Positions 46,229-55,001 of a DNA stretch of 64,000 nt are shown here, one piece after another. Origin of the DNA: Nocardia sp. NBC_01503 (lineage in GTDB: Bacteria; Actinomycetota; Actinomycetes; Mycobacteriales; Mycobacteriaceae); NCBI RefSeq assembly GCF_036327755.1, contig NZ_CP109596.1, positions 2,232,001 to 2,296,000 on the forward strand, read 5' to 3'. The first letter of the stretch is position 1; every line of letters starts with the position of its first letter. Below the pieces are notes generated by a model. It did not search any database, was not told the origin of the DNA, and worked only from the letters and a program-made list of their open reading frames with translations. A program made the translations under genes and the position numbers.

Positions 46229-46320
46229 AGGGGACCCAGCGCACCCGGCAGAGCCCATTGACCCTTGCTGCCTTCCGGCCCTGGGGGAGTTCACAGGATG
46301 CGCGCCGCGCTGGATCCGTC
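46229..46320 (-). ncRNA. ffs: Signal recognition particle RNA (4.5S type)
   Basis: The minus strand has the conserved SRP domain IV core GGCCGGAAGGCAGCA (complement near 46267-46281). Outer stems fit: GGATCCAG (46317-46310) pairs with CTGGGTCC (46239-46232), and GCGCATCC pairs with GGGTGCGC. The length of about 92 bases is right for the small bacterial form. The RNA binds Ffh for co-translational membrane targeting. Ends are estimated from the stem, and the gene is upstream of aspC on the same strand. Confidence 0.85.
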
Positions 46321-46452
46321 GGCCAGTGTAGCGGCTCTCCGCTGCCTTCGCCGCCGGGGGTCAGCTCTTTCCCGAATCTCTAACGAACGTACGTTCGAGT
46401 TAGTGCACTGAGGCGATGGATCCCACCCCCTATCCCAGGTCGCAGGACTGCG

Positions 46453-47219
46453 ATGATGAGCGACGTGGGTAAGTTCCGGCGCCGGTCCCCGTTCGTCGTT
46501 GCCACACCTGCGGGGGTACGAATTCGTACCCGTCTGCATTTCACCCCCGGTGAAGCCGAAACACTGCGCGAGATAGGGGATTTCAACGGCCGGCTCTATC
46601 GCCGCGAACTCGCCGCACGTATCGAGCAGGGCGCGCTGGACCGCAAGCAACAGGCCGACTATCGGGCCGAACGTAAACGCGCCCTGACCATCGACACCTC
46701 ATCGCGATGGGCCGGGGCGATAACGGGCAACCCGGTCGGCGAGCCCGCCACAATCACCATGGCAGGTCAGGGATTTTCGGCACCACGGCGGGACGGGCAC
46801 CTCCGAGCCGCGATCGGCGCCCTGCTGGACCAGGCTGAATACGGCGGGTGCACGACGATCGTGATCGAGGACCTCAATTTCGGTGACGCCCGCAGCACAG
46901 GCCGCGGAACGATGGGACGCGGACAGTCCGGTCCTGCGGTCACCACCCATCACGGGGCGGCTGTGGCGATCGGTCGACGCGGACTCGGGATGAAATTGTC
47001 GCGTCACTCGAGCGGTCCCCGTCACGCACAGCGGAGCGTGCCGGGCCAGCCCTCGCCCCTGGCGGCAATTTCGCACCGAGCACGCGTGGAGGATGACCAG
47101 CCCTGCCTCACCCCCAGCCCCACGGGAGGCCGGAATGGTCTGGCAGCAAGCAATATCCGCCGGCGGCCAAGACCGTTCGGGCCGCAGGTGAGCGATCACC
47201 ACTATCACTCACCAACTAG
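46453..47219 (+). pseudogene. Decayed TnpB-like (IS605 OrfB-type) gene
   Basis: The frame from 46453 carries three pieces of an actinobacterial TnpB-like protein. First is the N-terminal region (VRIRTRLHFTPGEAETL to SSRWAGAIT); next GNPVGEPATITMAG to the RuvC-II-like IVIEDLNF and GRGTMGRG; last VTTHHGAAVAIGRRGLG. The central part with the first RuvC aspartate and a second stretch with the zinc and final RuvC residues are missing, both by in-frame deletions. The usual tail (AKTVRAAGERSPLSLTN, stop at 47217) is in another frame, so a frameshift is also present. It cannot be an active nuclease. It sits between the SRP RNA and tRNA-Ser genes. Confidence 0.65.
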
Positions 47220-47286
47220 GAATGGTCGTTACGATCCTTTCGACATCGCGGGGTCGCCCCGCTCAGTACCGGAGGGGAAACCAGTA

Positions 47287-48282
47287 GTGACGAGCTCAGG
47301 ACCCGGCGGACCGCAGGATCCCGCCAATCACCAGGAGACCGCGCAGTGGTGGGCCACCCCGCCCACGGGTACCGATGCGGGGCAGCCGGTGGTCGGCGCG
47401 GATCCCACCATGCTCAACTACGGCACCGCCGGGGCGCAGTACACCCCACCGGCACAGGCGTTTCCGCCCGCGCAGGGATATCAGTCCGCGCCGGCGTATC
47501 AGCAGCCCGTGCCGCCGGTCGGGTATTCGCAGCCGCAGCAACAGCAGCCGCAGTTCGCTCCGCCGCAGCCACCCATGAACGGTGGCTACAACTACGCACC
47601 GCCGCCGTCGGGTGGCGGGGGCAAGGCGGGCTGGATCATCGGCCTCGTGGTGGGTCTGGTGGTGATCGTCGGCATCGGGATCGGCGTGATCGCGCTCACC
47701 AGCAAGGACAAGCCGATCAGCCCGCTCGGTGATGACAAGAAGAAGGCCATGGACGGCAACTACGGCATGGACAAGGTCGGCAACGCGTGCAGCCTGATCG
47801 ATCCGACCGTGCTGACCAAGTGGTCCACCACCTCCAAGGGCAGTCCCGAACACTCCGAGACCAAGCCCACCGATTACAGCGGCGGCCGCCTGTCCTGCAC
47901 CGCCGGGTACTCCAGCCAGTCCAGCACCAGCAAATACCACACCAATGAGGCTGATATCAGCCTCGACGTGAACTTCAACAGTGCGTACGGCAAGCCCGAC
48001 TACGACTCCTGGAAGTCCTACGACACCGGCACCACCGGCAGCGGTCGCTCCTCCGGTGACGTCACCGGACTGGGCTCACAGGCGTACTGGCATGCCGAAA
48101 CCCGCGACTACTCCTCCTTCACCGTGCTCGACTACACGGTCGCCGCGCAGGACAGCAATGTGTCGGTCAAGGTGAAGATCAGCGTCGACCGCGGCAGCGG
48201 CGAGACCATTACCAAGGATGACATCGCTCAGATCGCCAAAGACCAGGTCCAGAAGGCTTTGGACGGCCTCCGCAAGAAGTAG
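47287..48282 (+). CDS. Proline-rich single-pass membrane protein
   Basis: This 331-residue protein starts at a GTG preceded by GGAGGGG. Residues 1-110 are Pro/Gln/Tyr-rich and cytoplasmic; one helix (GWIIGLVVGLVVIVGIGIGVIAL) crosses the membrane; the outside domain (about 190 residues) has a Cys pair (NACSLIDPTVL and LSCTAGYSS) and is rich in Ser/Thr/Asp, resembling DUF3558-like sensor or binding domains. The upstream frame is open through the TnpB remnant, but the ribosome site and composition change place the real start at 47287. I know no function. Four bases past the remnant's region nothing else is seen. Confidence 0.8.
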   Translation: MTSSGPGGPQDPANHQETAQWWATPPTGTDAGQPVVGADPTMLNYGTAGAQYTPPAQAFPPAQGYQSAPAYQQPVPPVGYSQPQQQQPQFAPPQPPMNGGYNYAPPPSGGGGKAGWIIGLVVGLVVIVGIGIGVIALTSKDKPISPLGDDKKKAMDGNYGMDKVGNACSLIDPTVLTKWSTTSKGSPEHSETKPTDYSGGRLSCTAGYSSQSSTSKYHTNEADISLDVNFNSAYGKPDYDSWKSYDTGTTGSGRSSGDVTGLGSQAYWHAETRDYSSFTVLDYTVAAQDSNVSVKVKISVDRGSGETITKDDIAQIAKDQVQKALDGLRKK

Positions 48283-48345
48283 CGGGGCCGCCCGCGATCC
48301 TCGCGATTTGCTTTCCGCAGGGGGTCCCCCGGTATATTGCTCCAC

Positions 48346-48430
48346 GGAGGATTCGCCTAGTGGCCTATGGCGCTCGCCTGGAACGCGGGTTGGGTTAACG
48401 CCCTCAGGGGTTCAAATCCCCTATCCTCCG
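48346..48430 (+). tRNA. tRNA-Ser(GGA)
   Basis: An 85-base tRNA with the acceptor stem GGAGGAT/ATCCTCC, anticodon stem CTCGC/GCGGG around loop CTGGAAC (anticodon GGA), a long variable arm typical of serine tRNA, and T-arm GGGGTTCAAATCCCC. The 3' CCA is not encoded. It reads UCC (and UCU) codons. A strong terminator follows at once. Confidence 0.95.
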
Positions 48431-48436
48431 CTCACG

Positions 48437-48470
48437 AGGCCCCCACCGAACCAGTTTCGGTGGGGGCCTT
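48437..48470 (+). terminator. tRNA-Ser terminator
   Basis: A 14-bp stem (AGGCCCCCACCGAA paired with 48456-48469) with a five-base loop lies seven bases after the tRNA. Confidence 0.85.
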
Positions 48471-48502
48471 CGTCATTCCCACGAGTCGGGAAGTAACGCA
48501 TT

Positions 48503-48688
48503 TCACACCTCGTTACCGCCTCGGCCGGCGAGGAAGCGCAACAGGTCGGGATCCGCGGAGATCAGGCGGTCGACTTCTTCGCCACCGGTGCATTGGTACA
48601 GCCCCACGGTGACGGGAGGGCCGAGGGAGAGCACACGCCAGATCGCACCGCAGTCTTCCCAACGCCGCAGGATCTCCACCGGCTCCAT
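48503..48688 (-). CDS. Small conserved-type hypothetical protein (61 aa)
   Basis: This 61-residue soluble protein opens MEPVEILRRWEDCGAIWRVLSL and has GGEEVDRLISADPDLLRFLAGR. Similar short proteins with the GGEEVDRL-DDP-LL-FLAGR pattern occur widely in mycobacteria and Nocardia, from memory, with no assigned function. No membrane segment is present. It is 32 bases downstream of the WS/DGAT-like gene on the same strand and may share its transcript. Confidence 0.6.
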   Translation of the reverse strand: MEPVEILRRWEDCGAIWRVLSLGPPVTVGLYQCTGGEEVDRLISADPDLLRFLAGRGGNEV

Positions 48689-48720
48689 GCACCGATGCTG
48701 ACCCGAATCCCGCTCGCGCG

Positions 48721-50139
48721 CTACTCGGCGAGGGCTTCGATCACTTCGGTCAGGGCCGCGTCCAACAGGTCCGCATAGGTTTCGAGGTCGGGGATGGCTG
48801 CGGGGTCGGCATGCAGGGAGAGGGTGAGGTTGGGGCCCAGGGTGTGCAGGCCGTGGGTCAGGCGCATTACCGAGCCGGTGGCGGGGAAGCCCGCGGTGAA
48901 GTGGGATCGGCCATCGGCGAAGGTCAGGTCGGTGGGGCCGCGGTGGACGCTGGAGATTACGGTGTGGCCCGAAACCCGTTCGGGGAGAACGTCTATCGGG
49001 TAGGTGGATACGTCTCGGTGCAGGATGGGGGCGGGGAGGGCCTCGGTTGCTCCGGAGCGGGCCTCCTGGAGCGGGTGCAGGGCGCGTTGGCGACGGGCGG
49101 CCAGGTCCGCGGCTATCAGGGTGGCTCGGCGGACGAGATTCGGCTCCCGGATGGACAGGTCTGTCGAGAGGTCTCGGTAGCTGTTGCGGGGACCGGAGTC
49201 GGCGGCAACCGACATGGGGATTTGGGCCAGGAGGGTTTCGGCGGGATCACCGTGGGTGGCGAGGTAGCGCTGCAGGGCCAGGGAGATGGCGGTGGCGGCT
49301 ACGACGGTGACGGTGTGGCCGGGGATTCTCAGCTCCTGGGCGGGGCGGACGATCATGCGGGCGGTATGCGTCTCCGGGGCGGAACCGTTGCCGTTCAGAA
49401 GATTTGGCGATGCACCCGTAGGTGGGGGTGGGATCACACCGGCTGCCGTCAGCTCGGCGAGGCGTTGTTCGGCACGGTACGCGGAGAAGCCTCGGATTAT
49501 GGTGCGCGCCATCGCGATTGGGAATTCCGTGATGGCGCGAGCAGTGTGCGGCCAGCCGGTGGGGCCTATGCGGTCGAGCAGATTCGGAAGGGACCGGCTG
49601 TTCTCGGCCGTTACCGGTTGGCTGGGCGAAGGGGTGAAGAGCGCCCGAGCGAGAGCGGCGGCGCGGCGACCGTCGGCCAAGGCGTGGGAGATTTGCAGGA
49701 CCGCTATCAGGGCCGGTTCTTCGGGGGCGAAGGTGGGCGCGCCCTGGATGTCGCGGAAGACGTGCAGGCGCCAGGGGCGGTGGGCCGCGTCCAGCCCGGT
49801 GGCGAGCAGGGTACCCAGGGCGGCGGTCAGGTGGGACCAGTCGGCCACGGGTAGTTCATGTTCGGCGAACTGCTCATCAATGAATTCGCAAGTCGCCCAA
49901 ATCGGATACGCAATGTTTGCAGGGGTATCCAGCACGCGCACCAGCAAATCTGGAATATCGGCGACCCGATTCGCGAGGGCGGCGCGGAGCTCCGCCGTGG
50001 ACCGGCCGGTATCGGCGAAGGCGTAGAGCAGGAACAGATCATTGGGGGTGCGGGCGGAGAGCCAGTACATGGTGGCGTCCCGCGGCGTCAGCGCGGTGCC
50101 GTGCCGCGGGGATGGAGCGGGACCGGGCACGCGATTCAC
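48721..50139 (-). CDS. WS/DGAT-type acyltransferase-like protein
   Basis: This 472-residue protein resembles wax ester synthase/diacylglycerol acyltransferases: LTPRDATMYWL near the start, a condensation-domain half, and the C-terminal DUF1298-like half with QIPMSVAA, VSGHTVISSVHRGPTDLTFADGR. The active-site motif HHXXXDG is changed to SHALADG, so the first His is a Ser while the second, catalytic one is kept. Typical members esterify fatty acyl-CoA to alcohols or diacylglycerol; activity here may be altered. The GTG at 50139 follows a TAGGCT box by six bases, a leaderless start. Divergent from the cytochrome b gene. Confidence 0.78.
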   Translation of the reverse strand: MNRVPGPAPSPRHGTALTPRDATMYWLSARTPNDLFLLYAFADTGRSTAELRAALANRVADIPDLLVRVLDTPANIAYPIWATCEFIDEQFAEHELPVADWSHLTAALGTLLATGLDAAHRPWRLHVFRDIQGAPTFAPEEPALIAVLQISHALADGRRAAALARALFTPSPSQPVTAENSRSLPNLLDRIGPTGWPHTARAITEFPIAMARTIIRGFSAYRAEQRLAELTAAGVIPPPPTGASPNLLNGNGSAPETHTARMIVRPAQELRIPGHTVTVVAATAISLALQRYLATHGDPAETLLAQIPMSVAADSGPRNSYRDLSTDLSIREPNLVRRATLIAADLAARRQRALHPLQEARSGATEALPAPILHRDVSTYPIDVLPERVSGHTVISSVHRGPTDLTFADGRSHFTAGFPATGSVMRLTHGLHTLGPNLTLSLHADPAAIPDLETYADLLDAALTEVIEALAE

Positions 50140-50227
50140 CGGAGGAGCCTATCGAAAGGCCATACGGCCCAGCCGGTCTGGGTGCTACCGTGTGTAGTAG
50201 AAGCCTTACCATTCTCTTCGGGGGCGG

Positions 50228-51850
50228 GTGACCGCAATGGCAACTCGTAATCGTCTGGCCGAACAAGCCGATGCGGCGGATGAGCGGTATCAGGCCGCGG
50301 CATTCGTCAAAAGATCGATCAACAAGGTGTTTCCGACCCATTGGTCGTTCCTGCTCGGTGAAATAGCGCTCTACAGCTTCATAATTCTGTTGCTCTCCGG
50401 CGTCTATTTGACCTTGTTCTTCGACCCCTCCATGCAGGAGGTGGTCTACGACGGGGCATTTCAACCATTACGCGGTGTAACCATGTCCCGCGCCTACGAA
50501 TCCGCACTCGATATCTCCTTCGATGTGCGCGGCGGACTCTTCGTGCGCCAGGTACACCACTGGTCCGCACTACTGTTCTCCGCCTCCATGATCGTGCACC
50601 TGTGCCGTGTCTTCTTCACCGGCGCGTTCCGCAAGCCCCGCGAGGCCAACTGGGTGATCGGCGCGATCCTGCTGATCCTGGCCATGTTCGAGGGTTTCTT
50701 CGGTTACTCCCTCCCGGACGACCTGCTGTCCGGCACCGGATTGCGCGCCGCCTTCGCGGGCATCAGCATGAGCGCGCCCGTTATCGGCACCTGGCTGCAA
50801 TGGCTCATGTTCGGCGGCGACTTCCCCGGCGACATCATCATTCCGCGGCTCTACATCGCACATGTACTGCTCATTCCCGGAATCATGCTGGCGCTCATAG
50901 CCGCTCATATCGCCCTGGTCTGGTATCAGAAGCACACCCAATACCCGGGCCCCGGCCGCACCGAGCGCAATGTGATCGGCACCCGCATCGTGCCCGTCTT
51001 CTCACTGGACCAGGGCGCGTTCTTCGCCTTCACCCTCGGCGTCCTGGCCATTATGGGTGGTGTGCTCCAGATCAATCCGATCTGGAACCTGGGGCCCTAC
51101 AACCCATCCCAGGTCTCCGCGGGCACCCAACCGGACTTCTACATGATGTGGACGGACGGCTTCCTACGCCTGTTCCCCGCCTGGGAACTGCATATCTTCG
51201 GCCATATGGTGCCCGGCGCGTTCTCGGTCGCACTGGCGATGCCGCTGATCTTCGCCGCGCTCATCACCTATCCGTGGATCGAGAAACGGCTGACCGGGGA
51301 CACCGCCAGACACAATCTGCTGCAACGACCACGAGATGTGCCGGTGCGCACGGCAATCGGGGCCATGTCGCTGACGTTCTACCTGGTGCTCACCCTGGCC
51401 TGCGTCAACGACATCATCGCGCTGCAATTCCATATCTCGCTGAACGCGACGACCTGGGGTTTCCGCATCGCACTGCTGTTCCTGCCGCCACTGGCCTATC
51501 TCGCCGCCTACCGACTCTGCCTCGGCCTGCAGCGCGGTGACCGCGCGGTGCTCGAGCACGGCATCGAAACCGGTGTGGTGCGCCGACTTCCACACGGCGA
51601 GTACATCGAACTGCATCAACCGCTCGGACCCGTGGATGAACACGGGCATCCGATACCGCTCGAGTATCAGGGCGCGAAGGTGCCGCGCAAGATGAACGAA
51701 CTGGGCATTGCCGGAAGACCCGGAACCGGCAGCTTCTTCCGCGCCGATTCACCCGCCGAACGCGAGCAGAACGCCGAGGTCGAGCGGGAGGCCGAGCATA
51801 AACAGCTGGCGGTGCTGCGACGCGCGCAAAGCGACGGGAATGGGCATTGA
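50228..51850 (+). CDS. Orphan cytochrome b subunit (QcrB-like)
   Basis: This 540-residue membrane protein is the cytochrome b of the actinobacterial bc1-aa3 supercomplex type. Both haem-ligand pairs are present: [19 protein letters not shown] and [21 protein letters not shown]. The quinol-site motif usually PEWY/PDWY reads [10 protein letters not shown]. The N-terminus [21 protein letters not shown] and the C-terminal extension with [11 protein letters not shown] are QcrB-like. No qcrA, qcrC or ctaE lies beside it, so this is probably a second copy. The GTG at 50228 is used; ATG at 50237 is as good. A terminator follows. Confidence 0.85.
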   Translation: MTAMATRNRLAEQADAADERYQAAAFVKRSINKVFPTHWSFLLGEIALYSFIILLLSGVYLTLFFDPSMQEVVYDGAFQPLRGVTMSRAYESALDISFDVRGGLFVRQVHHWSALLFSASMIVHLCRVFFTGAFRKPREANWVIGAILLILAMFEGFFGYSLPDDLLSGTGLRAAFAGISMSAPVIGTWLQWLMFGGDFPGDIIIPRLYIAHVLLIPGIMLALIAAHIALVWYQKHTQYPGPGRTERNVIGTRIVPVFSLDQGAFFAFTLGVLAIMGGVLQINPIWNLGPYNPSQVSAGTQPDFYMMWTDGFLRLFPAWELHIFGHMVPGAFSVALAMPLIFAALITYPWIEKRLTGDTARHNLLQRPRDVPVRTAIGAMSLTFYLVLTLACVNDIIALQFHISLNATTWGFRIALLFLPPLAYLAAYRLCLGLQRGDRAVLEHGIETGVVRRLPHGEYIELHQPLGPVDEHGHPIPLEYQGAKVPRKMNELGIAGRPGTGSFFRADSPAEREQNAEVEREAEHKQLAVLRRAQSDGNGH

Positions 51851-51893
51851 ACCCGCTGTAGCGCAGCTGGTTCCGGCACCGAAGCAGTGAAAA

Positions 51894-51926
51894 GCCCCGA
51901 GTCCGAATCGACTCGGGGCCCTGTTT
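51894..51926 (+). terminator. Terminator after the cytochrome b gene
   Basis: A 10-bp stem GCCCCGAGTC/GACTCGGGGC with a six-base loop is followed by CCTGTTTT. It also faces the convergent DUF397 gene. Confidence 0.85.
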
Positions 51927-51946
51927 TCTCGGTTCAGCCGGCCTGA

Positions 51947-52156
51947 TCAGGCTCGCTTGAACTCCCCGTCGAATACGCCCGAGAGGAACGCATCCCACTC
52001 GCCCGGGGTGAAAGCCAAGACAGGGCCTGCGCCGTGCTGCTTACTGTCACGCACCCCGACATTGCCGTCTACGAGAAAAGCGACCTCTACACAGTTGCCG
52101 TTGGGGCCGCTATGTTTGCTCTTGCGCCATACGGCGCCTGTGAAATCCACATTCAC
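51947..52156 (-). CDS. DUF397-domain protein
   Basis: This 69-residue protein has the whole DUF397 domain: WRKSKHSGPNGNCVEVAF, VGVRDSKQHGAGPVLAFTPGEWDAFLSGV. Such proteins usually stand beside an XRE (Scr1/WhiJ-type) helix-turn-helix gene and may act as its antagonist or toxin-like partner in actinobacteria. Here no intact XRE gene is found. The GTG at 52156 overlaps (GTGA) the stop of a short frame ending DLVHDAAKELVQ, which could be the remains of the missing partner. Confidence 0.85.
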   Translation of the reverse strand: MNVDFTGAVWRKSKHSGPNGNCVEVAFLVDGNVGVRDSKQHGAGPVLAFTPGEWDAFLSGVFDGEFKRA

Positions 52157-52544
52157 TGTACTAGCTCCTTTGCTGCGTCATGCACGAGATCTTGCTGGCA
52201 TCGATCTTGGTGACGCTGGCATCCAACGAGATTCGTGGATCCTGCGTACGCCGCGAGTTGCACGCAACCTCTCCGTACAACCTGCTCTCTGCACTTCACG
52301 ATGGGAATGCACCCCCGATGGCTCTTCCCGCGCTAAACACTAGCAGGGTTCGTCATAAGGAGATCGCATTCTTTCGTTTTCAATCAGCAAATTTGCGGCA
52401 AGGTTAGCCAGCTAATTATTAGCCCGGAAATAGCCCACAAATTGAGCGCATAAATAATGAAGTCCGCAATTAGGTTGTCGATGGATTAGCGGATCTCCTG
52501 GCTATCCTCGCCCGCACCGGCGGCCGACACCGGCGTGCTGGATC
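52157..52544. other. AT-rich gap with possible XRE-gene remnant
   Basis: This 388-base region is much richer in A/T than its surroundings, most of all 52360-52490. On the minus strand a TAGTGT box (about 52344-52339) could drive DUF397 with a leader of nearly 200 bases. A minus-strand frame ending DAAKELVQ overlaps the DUF397 start by four bases. The ending resembles the C-termini of Scr1-type regulators, but I cannot follow an intact protein upstream. No plus-strand gene is convincing. Confidence 0.35.
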
Positions 52545-53048
52545 ATGGAGCGCATGGGCGAACAGCCGCAGGATGAGACCGGACGCGACCGCGACGACGA
52601 CGGGCGGGCTCGAAATGCCCGGCCGCGTGACAGATTCGGCCGACCGCTGCCCTTCGGCAGCACCGGTGTCCCGCGCATACCCGATGATCTCCAGCTCACC
52701 TCCGAGGAGACCCTCGACTACGCACAGCGCCTACTCGACGAGGGCCTGGCATTCAACGCGCACGAGGTACTCGAGGCCGCCTGGAAGAACGGTCCGTTCG
52801 CCGAACGGATGCTGTGGCAGGGACTCGCACAGTACGCCGTTGGCCTGACCCACATTCAACGCGGAAATTCGAAGGGCGCTCGCACGCTGCTCGAACGCGC
52901 GGCGCAGCGCCTCACAGCCTTCGGACCTCCTCCGTACGGTATCGACAGCGCCGGACTCATCACCCGCGCCCAGACCCTGCTCGCCGCGCTCGACCAGCAG
53001 AAACCGCTGTCGGAGACCGATCTCAGCCCGCAGCTGCGGATTCACTGA
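52545..53048 (+). CDS. DUF309-domain protein
   Basis: This 167-residue soluble protein has the DUF309 helical core: LLDEGLAFNAHEVLEAAWKNGP, then LWQGLAQYAVGLTHIQRGNSKGARTLLERA, with the conserved AHE and WQGL motifs. The first 45 residues are charged and disordered. The function of DUF309 is not established. The ATG at 52545 is followed by another at 52554; neither has a good ribosome site. The gene lies 132 bases before gluQ. Confidence 0.85.
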   Translation: MERMGEQPQDETGRDRDDDGRARNARPRDRFGRPLPFGSTGVPRIPDDLQLTSEETLDYAQRLLDEGLAFNAHEVLEAAWKNGPFAERMLWQGLAQYAVGLTHIQRGNSKGARTLLERAAQRLTAFGPPPYGIDSAGLITRAQTLLAALDQQKPLSETDLSPQLRIH

Positions 53049-53180
53049 GACCGCAATCGCACTGCCACTTCGCATTCCGCGTATGCGCCCGCAAGGCTGC
53101 GAAGGACCGGCCCGTCGGCGAAGACTGCGAAGCCGGGCCCTCGCGTCCACTCCCGGGCAACCCGCCTAGCATTGGCGATC

Positions 53181-54095
53181 GTGCCCGGATTCGGACGATT
53201 CGCCCCCAGTCCCTCAGGTGATCTGCACCTGGGGAATCTGCGCACCGCACTGCTCGCCTGGCTCTTCGCCCGCTCGACCGGGCGCGGATTCCTGATTCGG
53301 CTGGAAGACCTGGATCGGGTGAAAGCCGGTGCGGCCGAACGCCAACTGGCCGACCTCGCCGCCATCGGCCTCGACTGGCAAGAACCCGTCGTCCGGCAAT
53401 CCGAACGCCTGCCGCGCTACGAGGACGCCATCGCGCGCCTCACCGCCGCCGGGCGCACCTATGAATGCTTCTGCACGCGAAAGGAAATCCAGCAGGCCGT
53501 CACCGCGCCGCACGAACCCATGGGCGCGTATCCGGGCACCTGTCGCGATCTCACCGAAAACGAACGCGCACAACGGCGTGCGCAGGGCAGACCAGCGGCC
53601 TTACGCCTGCGCGCCGATATCACCGAGCTGGAGATCACCGATGAGCTGCTCGGCAGCTATCGCGGCGCGGTCGACGATCTGGTGCTGCGCCGCGGCGACG
53701 GCAGCCCGGCCTACAACCTCGCGGTGGTGGTCGACGACGCGGCCCAGGGCATCGACCAGGTGGTGCGCGGTGACGACCTGCTGCCCTCCACCCCACGTCA
53801 GGTGTACCTGGCCACCCTGCTCGGGCTGCCCGTACCCCATTACGCGCATGTCCCCCTGGTGCTCAACACCTCCGGAGCCCGCCTGGCCAAACGCGACGGC
53901 GCGGTCACCCTGCACGATCGGATCGCCCGCGGCGAGACCCCGACGCAGGTTTTCCACGCTCTCGCAGCCTCACTGGGCTACCCCGACGCAACCACAACCT
54001 CCCAGTTACTGACCAGATTCCGGCCGGACACCTTGCCGAAAGAACCATGGAGACTCGACCCCGACGGCTTGTTGCAACCCTGGTCAGGTCCGTAA
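53181..54095 (+). CDS. gluQ: Glutamyl-Q tRNA(Asp) synthetase
   Basis: GluQRS attaches glutamate to the queuosine base at position 34 of tRNA(Asp), not to a tRNA 3' end. The 304-residue protein has a class I synthetase catalytic domain (GRFAPSPSGDLHLGNLRTALLAW with the HIGH-like HLGN; LAKRD in place of KMSKS) and lacks the anticodon-binding domain, which defines GluQRS. The zinc site CFC-TC is largely present (YECFC, and GTCRD further on). The GTG at 53181 lies eight bases after a TAGCAT -10 box, so it is probably leaderless. With tgt and yhhQ nearby it makes a queuosine set. Confidence 0.92.
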   Translation: MPGFGRFAPSPSGDLHLGNLRTALLAWLFARSTGRGFLIRLEDLDRVKAGAAERQLADLAAIGLDWQEPVVRQSERLPRYEDAIARLTAAGRTYECFCTRKEIQQAVTAPHEPMGAYPGTCRDLTENERAQRRAQGRPAALRLRADITELEITDELLGSYRGAVDDLVLRRGDGSPAYNLAVVVDDAAQGIDQVVRGDDLLPSTPRQVYLATLLGLPVPHYAHVPLVLNTSGARLAKRDGAVTLHDRIARGETPTQVFHALAASLGYPDATTTSQLLTRFRPDTLPKEPWRLDPDGLLQPWSGP

Positions 54096-54146
54096 CGTAC
54101 GCACTCGACCCAGATCCGAACGAATTCGACGAGGACGGCGAACACA

Positions 54147-54932
54147 ATGACGAGCGGTGGGTACGACCCCAACCAGTATCCGCAGGGCGGCCAGCCGTAC
54201 GGGCAGCAGCCGTACCCGCAGGACCAGCCTTACGGCGGACAGCAGCAGCCCTACGGACAGCAGCCCCAGCAGCCTTATGGTCAGTCCGATCCCTACGGTC
54301 AGCAGCCGCAGCAGCCCTACGGGCAGCAGCCGCCGTCGGATCCGTACGGTCAGCAGCAGCCGCCGGCCTACGGCCAGCAGCCCGGCTTCGGCCAGCAGCC
54401 GCCGTCCGACCCCTACAACCAGCAGCCGCAGTTCGGTCAGCAGCCGGGCTACGGACAGCAGCCGTACCAGCCGTACGGCGGCCAGCCGGGTTACAACGCA
54501 CCGGGTTTCGGTGGCGGCGCCCAGCCGGGTGACCTGTGGCTGCGCCTCGCCGCGCGCATTATCGACAGCCTGATCGTCGGTATCCCGGCCGGAATCATCT
54601 ACGCCATTCTTCCGGGCAAGCTCGGCTGGGCCTGGGAGGTGCTGGTCCCGGTTCTGCTCTTCGGTTACTTCGTACTGCTGGAGAGCTCGCAGGGCGCGAC
54701 CTTCGGCAAGAAGATTCTGGGCCTGAAGGTGCTCGCCCCCGGCGGCGGCAATGTGGACCCGGCCACCTCGGCCAAGCGCAACCTGTTCGTGCTGGTCCAG
54801 CTGATCCCGTGCCTGGGCTGGCTGGTCAGCATCGGTGCGCAGATCTACATCGCGGTCACCATCGAGCAGGACCCGAACAAGCAGGGCTGGCATGACAAGT
54901 TCGCCGGCGGCACCCAGGTCGTCAAGGGCTGA
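54147..54932 (+). CDS. RDD-family membrane protein with YGQQP repeats
   Basis: This 261-residue protein starts with about 125 residues of Pro/Gln/Tyr/Gly repeats ([12 protein letters not shown]), predicted disordered, followed by an RDD domain: [21 protein letters not shown] with the name-giving R and D residues, then three more helices and [18 protein letters not shown] proteins are small membrane proteins, some linked to ion exchange or compatible solutes; this one's job is unknown. The DNA repeats are codon-level, not a CRISPR array. A very strong terminator follows. Confidence 0.87.
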   Translation: MTSGGYDPNQYPQGGQPYGQQPYPQDQPYGGQQQPYGQQPQQPYGQSDPYGQQPQQPYGQQPPSDPYGQQQPPAYGQQPGFGQQPPSDPYNQQPQFGQQPGYGQQPYQPYGGQPGYNAPGFGGGAQPGDLWLRLAARIIDSLIVGIPAGIIYAILPGKLGWAWEVLVPVLLFGYFVLLESSQGATFGKKILGLKVLAPGGGNVDPATSAKRNLFVLVQLIPCLGWLVSIGAQIYIAVTIEQDPNKQGWHDKFAGGTQVVKG

Positions 54933-54946
54933 CGACAGTAACCCGA

Positions 54947-54982
54947 AGCGGGGCGCATCCATTCGAATGGATGCGCCCCGCT
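54947..54982. terminator. Perfect 36-base palindromic terminator
   Basis: An 18-bp perfect inverted repeat ends in TTTCGTTTT on the plus strand. It separates the RDD gene from the convergent DUF4190 gene. Confidence 0.9.
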
Positions 54983-55001
54983 TTCGTTTTCGGTACCCGA
55001 G

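Noticed and set aside
46453..48282. 609-residue fusion of a TnpB-like part to a membrane protein
   Set aside because: The TnpB tail ends in a different frame at 47219, and a GGAGGGG site with GTG at 47287 starts the membrane protein. The continuous frame is coincidence.
52180..52407. 75-codon plus-strand frame before the DUF309 gene
   Set aside because: No ribosome site, atypical composition, and it overlaps the DUF397 promoter region on the other strand.
54160..54500. Repetitive DNA that might be a CRISPR or minisatellite
   Set aside because: The repeats encode YGQQP-type low complexity inside a real RDD gene; there are no regular spacers and no cas genes.
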